From: Rhodopirellula europaea 6C
GTDB taxonomy: Bacteria > Planctomycetota > Planctomycetia > Pirellulales > Pirellulaceae
Direction: 5' to 3'
NCBI RefSeq assembly: GCF_000338295.1
Contig: NZ_ANMO01000097.1
Location: 1 to 64,000, forward strand
Length of the DNA stretch: 64,000 nt
In this document: piece after piece, positions 27,107 through 34,123 of the stretch
How positions within the stretch are numbered: position 1 is the stretch's first letter
Layout: the number at the start of each line of letters is the position of its first letter
Translations under genes and position numbers: made by a program
The notes under the pieces: model-generated
Told to the model about the DNA's origin: nothing
The model's input: only the letters and a program-made list of their open reading frames with translations
Databases searched by the model: none

Positions 27107-27832
27107 TCAGTGCTGGCAAGCACAGCCGGACTTTTTCAGTTCAACGCTGGTAGCTGCATCCAGGTTGCAAGCGTTGCCTTCGTCCGTGTCGATATGAACT
27201 TCCAACTTGGCGGCTTTGTCGGCACGAACCAAAACGTCTTCAAACGAAACGCTGCAGTCAGGACTGCGAACGGAAAGTTGCATCATGTCGCCATCGGAAA
27301 CACCGTAGTACGCCGCGTCGGCGAAGTTCATGTGCACGTGGCGAGCGGCGCGGATAACGCCTTGTTCGAGTTGAACGCTGCCGGCGGGGCCGACCAACAC
27401 GCACCCGGGCGTGCCGTCGATTTTGCCGCTGTGGCGAACCGGTGCGTTGATGCCCAGTGAGATCGAATCGGTCAGTGCCAGTTCGACTTGGCTGGCTCCA
27501 CGCGTTGGTCCGAGCACGCGAACGCTGGGGAGCATTCGTTTGCGAGGTCCGACGACCATCACGGTTTGCTTGGCCGCGTAAAAGCCATCTTGGTAGAGGT
27601 CTTTGTCAGGTTCCAAAACGCTGCCGCGACCGAACAAGATTTCAACATGCTCGTCAGTCAGGTGGCAGTGGCGAGCGGAAATGCTGACACGCAAGTTCGG
27701 TTTGCCATCGACCCAACCCAGAGGTTGTTGTCCGGCGGAAGCGACCGACGGGGCTGGCGGTGCCATACCCGATTGACGGATCGCGTTGCGAACGAGGGAT
27801 TCAATGCGTGAACGATCGACAGCCAAGCTCAT
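27107..27832 (-). CDS. pduL: PduL-type phosphate acyltransferase
   Basis: It exchanges CoA for phosphate on the acyl group, regenerating CoA inside the compartment. The 241-residue protein starts at ATG 27832, overlapping the DeoR stop (ATGA). Residues about 5-22 (VDRSRIESLVRNAIRQSG) form a cargo-targeting helix, followed by a proline/alanine linker. The two-part PduL fold shows VSISARHCHLTDEHVEILFG and VIRAARHVHMNFADAAYYGV, with the histidines that bind zinc, and GPRKRMLPSVRVLGPTR. The C-terminus ends in a cysteine-containing KKSGCACQH. As second gene of the operon it links the aldehyde dehydrogenase to the kinase. Confidence 0.95.
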   Translation of the reverse strand: MSLAVDRSRIESLVRNAIRQSGMAPPAPSVASAGQQPLGWVDGKPNLRVSISARHCHLTDEHVEILFGRGSVLEPDKDLYQDGFYAAKQTVMVVGPRKRMLPSVRVLGPTRGASQVELALTDSISLGINAPVRHSGKIDGTPGCVLVGPAGSVQLEQGVIRAARHVHMNFADAAYYGVSDGDMMQLSVRSPDCSVSFEDVLVRADKAAKLEVHIDTDEGNACNLDAATSVELKKSGCACQH

Positions 27833-28734
27833 GAGAGATTCGCGTTGTTCAAGGAATGGGTGGGGGAGGAGTTCGATGGGGACGCGGCCGGAGCCGGCGT
27901 CGATGATTCGTGCGGCGACTGGGCCTGCGGCGACTGGGCCTGCGGTGACTGGGCCTGCGATGACTGAGTCAACGGGGACTGGGCCAAGCGTAGTTGGACA
28001 CCGGCGGATTCCAGCCACGCTTTCGCGTCAGAATCCAGCCCGTCGTCCGTGACAACCGTGTCAATCTGATTCAACTCGCAAATTCGGCTCAAACTGGTTT
28101 TTCCGAACTTGCTGTGGTCGGCCAACACGATGCCTCGTTCGGCCGAAGCGAGCATCGCCTTTTCGCTTTCCACCAGCATCATGTCGCTGTTGAAAAATCC
28201 GCGAGGCGAGACGCCGGCGACCGACAAGAACGCGGTGGTGACGTGGATGTTTGCCAATTGCGAATCGGCCAGAGGGCCGATCGTGACCGAGGTGCGACCG
28301 CGAACGCAGCCGCCGATCATGACCAAGTCGATCGAATCGCTGGTGGAAAGCAAATGCGCGACCGGCAGCGAATTCGTCACGACTTGCAACGGCCGATGGA
28401 TGATCAGGCGAGCCAATTCGTAAACCGTGCTGCCGCCATCCAGCAAAATGGTGTCGTGGTCGGCGATCAATTCCGATGCGGCTCGGCCGATGGATTGTTT
28501 CGCGGCCCAGAAATCGTCGTTTCGGGATTCGAACACGCTGATCGTGTCGGAATCGCCCGTCCAGTAGACGCCGCCGTGGGTGCGACGCGCCAAACCGGCT
28601 TCTTCCAGCATTTCCAAATCGCGACGGATCGTCGATTCGCTGACCGACAATTGCGACGCCAGTTCGCCCAAAGCCGCGAATCCGCGGTCTTTGACCAAAT
28701 CACGCAATCGATCTCGACGTTCGTCGGTGGTCAC
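27829..28734 (-). CDS. DeoR-family regulator of the microcompartment operon
   Basis: This is a sugar-responsive repressor, first gene of the microcompartment operon. The N-terminal helix-turn-helix (GELASQLSVSESTIRRDLEM) and LEEAGLARRTHGGVYW are classic DeoR. The effector domain contains DGGSTVYELARLI, VTNSLPVAHLL, MIGGCVRGRTSVTIGPLA and DHSKFGKTSLSRI. The effector is probably a phosphorylated deoxysugar intermediate. The C-terminus carries a glutamine/serine/proline tail of repeated AQSPQ units encoded by a 15-base tandem repeat at about 27908-27965. The stop overlaps the PduL start. An 18-base palindrome upstream is the likely operator, pointing to autoregulation. Confidence 0.94.
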   Translation of the reverse strand: MTTDERRDRLRDLVKDRGFAALGELASQLSVSESTIRRDLEMLEEAGLARRTHGGVYWTGDSDTISVFESRNDDFWAAKQSIGRAASELIADHDTILLDGGSTVYELARLIIHRPLQVVTNSLPVAHLLSTSDSIDLVMIGGCVRGRTSVTIGPLADSQLANIHVTTAFLSVAGVSPRGFFNSDMMLVESEKAMLASAERGIVLADHSKFGKTSLSRICELNQIDTVVTDDGLDSDAKAWLESAGVQLRLAQSPLTQSSQAQSPQAQSPQAQSPHESSTPAPAASPSNSSPTHSLNNANLS

Positions 28735-28800
28735 TGAGTGGGGCGCTGTGGGGATTGGGGCGCTGTAGCGAAGAATCTACCAGGCAGGTCCGTTGCTCAT

Positions 28801-28818
28801 TTGCAAGATTTCTTGCAA
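28801..28818. promoter_or_regulatory. Candidate operator palindrome upstream of the microcompartment operon
   Basis: TTGCAAGATTTCTTGCAA is an inverted repeat with perfect 8-base arms and a 2-base centre. It lies 67 bases upstream of the DeoR start codon and about 27 bases downstream of the best candidate -10 box. A half-site, TTGCAAG, recurs at 28869. Position and symmetry fit a repressor-binding site, most simply the DeoR protein encoded just downstream. Confidence 0.65.
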
Positions 28819-28845
28819 GGCGAAAGGTTTCTGCCATCGGCTGGT

Positions 28846-28874
28846 ATTATTCTTTCAAGCCTACACCATTGCAA
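28846..28874 (-). promoter_or_regulatory. Candidate promoter of the microcompartment operon
   Basis: Reading the minus strand, TTGCAA (plus coordinates 28869-28874) and AATAAT (28846-28851) are spaced by 17 bases, close to a housekeeping -35/-10 pair. Transcription would start near 28838 and cross the palindrome at 28801-28818. No better pair was seen in 28735-28920. Confidence 0.5.
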
Positions 28875-28920
28875 GCGTCCAATTGTGTGGATTTGGAAAA
28901 GATGGGAGGAATGAATGTCG

Positions 28921-29514
28921 CTACGCGTTGGGCTGGGCGGCGATTTCGGGATTGTCAGTGATAGATTCCAACCACCCACTGGTCCGATCGAGCATCTCGA
29001 ACGCGTCGATCCCCACTGATTCCCAGATATAGATGGAAGTCTGGGTGGATAGGGTAGAGTTTGAGCCGTCTGGAGCTGTCGCCGCGATCGTGACGTTTGG
29101 AAGATCTCTTTCACGAAAGAGCTCCAAGGCGGTGAGCAATTGTTGCCGCGTTTCAGCCCATTGCTCCAAAACGTTTCGCTGGATCGCCGAGTCAATCGGC
29201 TGCCACACAAATTTGACTTTCTGCGTTCGATCACCGGCGGATCCATCTGGGTTGGTCGGCTCCGGACGCCGGAGCTCGCACAGCCTTCCACCCTCCGCTG
29301 CCAATTTTGAGCCATCCAGGTAGACTCGTCGCAGTTGATTGTCTGCGTTGAATTGGTAGACCCGGTCGGGGCCATCGTAGAAAGCCGGTCCACCGCCGGT
29401 GCGCCAGCCGACCACCCATTCTCGGCCGCTCGCCCGGTGCAGCAGCCGAGCTCGCTCGGGCAAATTGACGCCCTCCAACAGTAAATCTTCGCGGTCGTGA
29501 GTTTCGCGTGCCAT
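28921..29514 (-). CDS. Hypothetical protein
   Basis: This 197-residue protein is not recognised. It appears cytoplasmic, with no signal or membrane segment. It has a compact mixed composition, including RARLLHRASGREWVVGWRTG, FYDGPDRVYQFNADNQLRRV and WESVGIDAFEMLDRTSGWLE. The N-terminal half reads like a small beta-rich domain and the middle (QWAETRQQLLTALELFRERD) like a helix. It lies upstream of the DeoR gene on the same strand, but the promoter-operator region falls between them, so it is probably not part of the microcompartment operon. Codon use matches its neighbours. Confidence 0.7.
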   Translation of the reverse strand: MARETHDREDLLLEGVNLPERARLLHRASGREWVVGWRTGGGPAFYDGPDRVYQFNADNQLRRVYLDGSKLAAEGGRLCELRRPEPTNPDGSAGDRTQKVKFVWQPIDSAIQRNVLEQWAETRQQLLTALELFRERDLPNVTIAATAPDGSNSTLSTQTSIYIWESVGIDAFEMLDRTSGWLESITDNPEIAAQPNA

Positions 29515-29598
29515 CGTTTTCGGTTTGTTTGTTGGACTGAATACGTGAATTGAACTGCCGCTGTCTTTCTCTTTCTATCTTCCTCGTTCGGATGCCCC

Positions 29599-30684
29599 AT
29601 GAGTTCTGATTCTTCGATCGATCAGAACGACTTTGCCGTCAAGGATGTGGACACGGCGGCGGTTGCGTGGTGGGAACGACTCGGCAGCGGAATGATCTCG
29701 CCAGGAATTGGTTTTGGGATCGTGGCGGGAATTGCCTCGGCGGTGTTGTACACGCTGGCGAACATCTCGCTCCGCAATGCGATCTCGGTGGACCCTTTCA
29801 TCGTTTCGACCTTCAAAGCGGCTCCGACCGTGTTGGTGCTAACGCCCTATTTGGCGGCGGTCAAAGCCAGCGGACGACCGATTGCGACCAGTCGCCAATG
29901 GATTCCGATCTTCATTCCAATTTGCCTGATCGGGCAAGTCATTGGCAACGGCGCTTTCCAGGTGGCTCTTGGCAGCATCGGTTTGGCTGCGTCGGTGCCG
30001 ATCACGCTGGGATCGTTGTTGATCGGCAGTGCGATTTTGGGCCGGATTCTGCTGAGGGAACCGGTTCGTGCTCGGACGCTTGTTTCGATTGCCACGCTGA
30101 TCATCGCCGTGATCGTGTTGTCTCAGTCTCGCGGAGTCGAACCAGTCGAGTGGAGTTCATCGTCGGCGGAAGTCTCGGAGGAACCGGTGGACTGGCTGCA
30201 CTCGCCGATCGTTGGCGCTTTGTGCGCGGTGTCGTCCGGATTGGCCTACGCCGTTTTCAGCACGACGATGCGTTTCACGATGAAACGCGGGATGTTGGCG
30301 TCGATGGCGATGTGGATCAGCGGTGTTTCAGGCACGTTGGCGCTAGCCGGTATCGTCGCCGTGAGAACGGGATGGTCGCCGACCGCGGATATCCCACCTG
30401 CGATGTGGCAGTCCATGATTCTGGCCGGGATCTTCAATTTTACCGCATTCGTCGCGATTTCGACGGCATTGAAAGTCCTACCGGTCGTGGCCGTGCACCT
30501 GATCAATGCGTCTCAAGTCGCGATGGCGAGCGTTGCCGGTGTGCTCGTCTTTGACGAACCCGTGACCAAACTGTTGGTGCTCGGTATCTCGCTGACCCTG
30601 GCCGGACTGACGATCCTTGCCACCCGGCGGAGGCCGGCTCCGGATCCATCGACCACATTCCAGTCAACCTTTCGTTCGGAATAA
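29599..30684 (+). CDS. EamA/DMT-family transporter
   Basis: This is a predicted inner-membrane permease of the drug/metabolite superfamily, 361 residues. About ten hydrophobic segments are visible, in two EamA-like halves. The first starts near GIVAGIASAVLYTLANISLR and the second near VGALCAVSSGLAYAVFSTTM. The typical end of each half is seen in LGSLLIGSAILGRILLREPV and MASVAGVLVFDEPVTKLLVL. The first ~35 residues are a soluble acidic extension. The substrate cannot be assigned. It is divergent from the hypothetical gene at 28921-29514. Confidence 0.9.
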   Translation: MSSDSSIDQNDFAVKDVDTAAVAWWERLGSGMISPGIGFGIVAGIASAVLYTLANISLRNAISVDPFIVSTFKAAPTVLVLTPYLAAVKASGRPIATSRQWIPIFIPICLIGQVIGNGAFQVALGSIGLAASVPITLGSLLIGSAILGRILLREPVRARTLVSIATLIIAVIVLSQSRGVEPVEWSSSSAEVSEEPVDWLHSPIVGALCAVSSGLAYAVFSTTMRFTMKRGMLASMAMWISGVSGTLALAGIVAVRTGWSPTADIPPAMWQSMILAGIFNFTAFVAISTALKVLPVVAVHLINASQVAMASVAGVLVFDEPVTKLLVLGISLTLAGLTILATRRRPAPDPSTTFQSTFRSE

Positions 30685-30793
30685 CCGATACACACGTTAA
30701 GACCCGTCGTGCCGTTGCAGAATGCTTGATTGCTGCGACTGCACCTCGGGAAGAACCCAACGTGATGTCACCGACCGCGGAAGAAAATTGACT

Positions 30794-33715
30794 GTGTCAG
30801 AAAAACGCCAACGTTTGGCCGCTTTGTTGATTGCAACAAGCTTGTCGACGTCTTCGTGTCTCGCCACCGTGGCCGTTCAAGCGGACGAACCCAAGATGGC
30901 TGCGCCGACGTTGGCCGCACCAGCGATGAGTCTGCCTGAAACGATGCAGTTGCCGAAACAATTGAGTTTCCCGGCATCGAGCGGCGATTCAGCACCCGCC
31001 AAGGCTCAACCCGCGAAGGGATCAGTCGGCATGGTGCCATCGAAGTCGTTCGATGGAATCGACGGACCCGGACCTTCCAATGCGATTGAACCGCGAGTGG
31101 CTGGGCCCGCCGTTGTGGTTCGCGAAAACAACGATCCAACTCGATCGCATTTGCAGTTCCGTGAGCAGAACGGCAAGTGGAACACGCAAGGCGGGCCGAT
31201 CGGATCGGCCATCCAATTGTTGCCACCTCAGATCGCTGAGCCTTCCAAGATGGATGAGCCGGTGTTCTTGGGCAACGCGGATGTCGTCAGCACCAACGAA
31301 ACGGTGCAAACGCCACGCATGGTGACCCGCCAAGATGCACGCCTCAACGGCGTCCGCAAGACTTGGGAAGCCGACGGACCTCTGTTCACACAGACCGAGC
31401 CATCAATGGTTCTGCGTGGTCCTGAGTCGGCCGAAGCTGAGTTGGAAATTCCGACGAAGGGACAAGTTGCGGACACGCCGCCAGATTTGTTCGATCCAAC
31501 CAAGATGCCCGCGGAGTTTGATTCGCGTCCGACCAAATCGGTTTCCGATCGACAGAACGCATCGGGATGGAATGGTGAAGACAAACCAAACACGACCCAG
31601 TGGAATGCTCGGCGGAATGTCGACCGGGTCACACCGCTTCGCGATCCAGTGCCATCGACCACCATGGCGCCGATTGGCAGTGGTGCCCTGCCCGCTCGCA
31701 AGGCCCCGTCTTTGCAATCACCCGCTCTGCAGTCGCCAACCCGGTCGCCGGTTCAAGCGGAATCGCTGCCGAGTCTGCCGGCTTTGAACGCGCCGTCGTT
31801 CCAAGCACCGCAGGTGAACGAACCGATCGACGATTTGCCGCAAAAGGTTGACGAGCTGACCAGCAAGATCGAAGAGCTGACTGAACAACTGAACGCTCTG
31901 AAGTCCAGCAAACCGCAGCCAATCGAAAAAGCTGCACCCGAAAAGGTCAAAGCAACACCGGCCGCTCCGAAGATCCAGGCTCCGGCCAACGTCATCCCGC
32001 CGAGCATTCCGAAGACGCGATCGGCAATCGAAACGTTGCCGGAAATGAAGCCGGCTGATGTGTTGGAGGAATTGCCGTCGTTGAAGGATGCTCGGTCGTC
32101 GGTCTCGCAAGAAACCGTCGGAAGTGGATTGCAAGGCGGTCAGTTGTCGCTGGAGGCACCGAAGTCGCTGACGCAGCCGAAGTCGGCGATGAAGTCAAAA
32201 TCGTTGGAGGTCGAGCTCGATTCGGCGGACAACAGCGAAGTCGATGCAGCTCGCAAATTGAACGAGAGCATCGCGGAACAGCTTCGTCGCGAAGAGGCTC
32301 GCGATCGGATGCAAATTCAAAACCGTGACGAAGAAGTCTCCCTGCAACCTGCTTCGCCACGACGCTCGACCAACGAGTCATCACGATTGAATTCGGCGAA
32401 GCGTGGTCAAGGGATCTTTGATCAGGAAGAGTCCGACAAGCTCTCGCGTGTGCCGCTGCAACCGGTCGAACGCGATCGACTGATGCCGCTCGAGGATGCA
32501 CCCGCCGGATCGGTTAGCTTGCGAGACATTCGCGGCAACGATCTGGACGAAGCTGATTTGGAAGATCTGTATGATGCCGAATCCAAAGCCGGCGAATCCG
32601 ACGCTGTCGCTGAAAAGGATGATTCAACTGAGCGACGACGTTTGCGTTTGGCTCAACTTGATGCGACCGGTCGAGCGAAAACTCACGGCGGAAAAGGTGC
32701 TGCACCGAACTTGAGCACCGGTGTGATGCGGATGCAGAAACCGATCGTTCAGTGTCTGCAGCATTACTATGGTCAACGTGAGAAGGCTGACGGACGCAGC
32801 AATTGGGGCATGATGCATGCCGTGATGGTGTTCGGCCCCGACACTCGTTTGATCGCTCGCGGTCGCGACTACAGCACGATCGCTTGGATGGCTGGCAACA
32901 ACGTTTGTCGCGGTCAGCGATTGATGGAAGTCGAAGGCGGAAAGATCAAGGCTCGCGAAGGCGTCGGACTGCAAGGACACCAAGCCCAGTGGTTGGCTGT
33001 TCTCGCGATGGCTGGCGTTCCAAGCGACTATCCGTTGTACGTGGATGGCGAAAAGTTCAGTGTGGCTGATCTGGTCAAAGTCGAAGCGTCCAAGTGCAAG
33101 GAAGGCGAAGAGCTCACGTTCAGCCTGATCGGGTTGTCGCACTACTTGGATACGGAAACGACGTGGGTCGGTGCCGATGGCGAGCGTTGGGATTTCTCCC
33201 GCTTGATCGCTGCGGAACTGGATCAACCCGTGGTTGGTTCGGCTTGTGGCGGCACGCACCGCTTGATGGGATTCGCTCACGCGTTGCGGAAGCGGCGTTT
33301 GGAAGGCCAACCGATCGATGGGCAGTGGGCTCGCGCGGAGCAGTTCCTCGATGACTTCGTCGATTATACGCTGCGACTGCAGAACCGTGACGGTTCGATG
33401 AGCACGGATTGGTTTGAGTCACGTCAGGACAACGGTGACTTGGATCGCAAGGTGCAAACGACCGGGCATATGGTCGAGTTCTTGCTCACGCATTTGCCGG
33501 ACGAAAAGTTGTTGGAACCCGAAGTGTTGCGTTCGGTCACGTTCTTGTTGAACGCGATGTTGAAAGGACGCAACAACGATTGGTCGATCGGGCCCAAGGG
33601 GCACGCTTTGCGATCGTTGGCATTGTTCCACCAACGGGTTTACGGCGAACCAGCACCGCTCGCGAATTCTCGCAGCGTCGCAAGACAACGCCAACCAACC
33701 CGCCGATCCCGCTAA
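30794..33715 (+). CDS. Large exported protein with coiled coil and predicted alpha-toroid C-terminal domain
   Basis: The function is unknown. The frame is open from 30722, but a signal peptide (RLAALLIATSLSTSSCLATV) begins just after GTG 30794, and GGAAG lies about ten bases before it. That start is therefore preferred and gives 973 residues. Residues ~30-620 are low-complexity, rich in proline, alanine and serine, with a coiled coil (VDELTSKIEELTEQLNALK) near residue 360. The C-terminal ~320 residues look globular (QKPIVQCLQHYYGQREKADG, GVGLQGHQAQWLAVLAMAGV, SACGGTHRLMGFAHALRKRR, QNRDGSMSTDWF). The spacing of helices and the QNRDGS motif recall alpha/alpha-toroid proteins such as squalene-cyclase-like folds. 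Cell-envelope location is likely. Confidence 0.75.
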   Translation: MSEKRQRLAALLIATSLSTSSCLATVAVQADEPKMAAPTLAAPAMSLPETMQLPKQLSFPASSGDSAPAKAQPAKGSVGMVPSKSFDGIDGPGPSNAIEPRVAGPAVVVRENNDPTRSHLQFREQNGKWNTQGGPIGSAIQLLPPQIAEPSKMDEPVFLGNADVVSTNETVQTPRMVTRQDARLNGVRKTWEADGPLFTQTEPSMVLRGPESAEAELEIPTKGQVADTPPDLFDPTKMPAEFDSRPTKSVSDRQNASGWNGEDKPNTTQWNARRNVDRVTPLRDPVPSTTMAPIGSGALPARKAPSLQSPALQSPTRSPVQAESLPSLPALNAPSFQAPQVNEPIDDLPQKVDELTSKIEELTEQLNALKSSKPQPIEKAAPEKVKATPAAPKIQAPANVIPPSIPKTRSAIETLPEMKPADVLEELPSLKDARSSVSQETVGSGLQGGQLSLEAPKSLTQPKSAMKSKSLEVELDSADNSEVDAARKLNESIAEQLRREEARDRMQIQNRDEEVSLQPASPRRSTNESSRLNSAKRGQGIFDQEESDKLSRVPLQPVERDRLMPLEDAPAGSVSLRDIRGNDLDEADLEDLYDAESKAGESDAVAEKDDSTERRRLRLAQLDATGRAKTHGGKGAAPNLSTGVMRMQKPIVQCLQHYYGQREKADGRSNWGMMHAVMVFGPDTRLIARGRDYSTIAWMAGNNVCRGQRLMEVEGGKIKAREGVGLQGHQAQWLAVLAMAGVPSDYPLYVDGEKFSVADLVKVEASKCKEGEELTFSLIGLSHYLDTETTWVGADGERWDFSRLIAAELDQPVVGSACGGTHRLMGFAHALRKRRLEGQPIDGQWARAEQFLDDFVDYTLRLQNRDGSMSTDWFESRQDNGDLDRKVQTTGHMVEFLLTHLPDEKLLEPEVLRSVTFLLNAMLKGRNNDWSIGPKGHALRSLALFHQRVYGEPAPLANSRSVARQRQPTRRSR

Positions 33716-33740
33716 AGGTCGCGTAGCCAATATCAAACCC

Positions 33741-34114
33741 ACGTAGGCCATGTTTCACATGGCGTTGGGTGAAATGCCGTGACCACCAACTCTCGCGAAA
33801 AAGCGTCGGTTGGTTTGGACGCCTCGCTTCTTGCGAAGCATCGGTTCGATCGCCAGGTACAACCTGGCCTACAGTGGTTGTTGCACAATGTCCCGTAGCC
33901 GGATTCGCCGGAATTCGGACTTCGCTCACGTAGGCCATGTTTCACATGGCGATCGGTGAAACGCCGGGGCCAATGACGCTCGCGAAAGAGCGTCGGTTGG
34001 TTTGCACGGCTCGCTTCTTGCGAAGCATCGGTTCGATCGCCAGGTACAACCTGGCCTACGGTGGTTGTTGCACGAATTCGCGTAACCGGATTCGCCGGAA
34101 TTCGGACGCTACGC
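33741..34114. repeat. Tandem duplication of a 187-bp unit
   Basis: Two copies start at 33741 and 33928. Each begins ACGTAGGCCATGTTTCACAT and continues with GCGTCGGTTGGTTTG, CTCGCTTCTTGCGAAGCATC, the palindrome CCAGGTACAACCTGG and a copy of the dispersed 24-bp element containing GGATTCGCCGGAATTC. Differences are scattered substitutions. Small palindromes (GCCATGTTTCACATGGC, CCAGGTACAACCTGG) sit inside. The tandem fills the 408-base gap between two convergent genes, and I see no coding potential in it. Confidence 0.9.
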
Positions 34115-34123
34115 GAACACGTT

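Noticed and set aside
33741-34114. Tandem copies as attachment sites of a prophage or integrative element
   Set aside because: No integrase, tRNA or phage gene lies nearby, and the copies are adjacent rather than bounding cargo.
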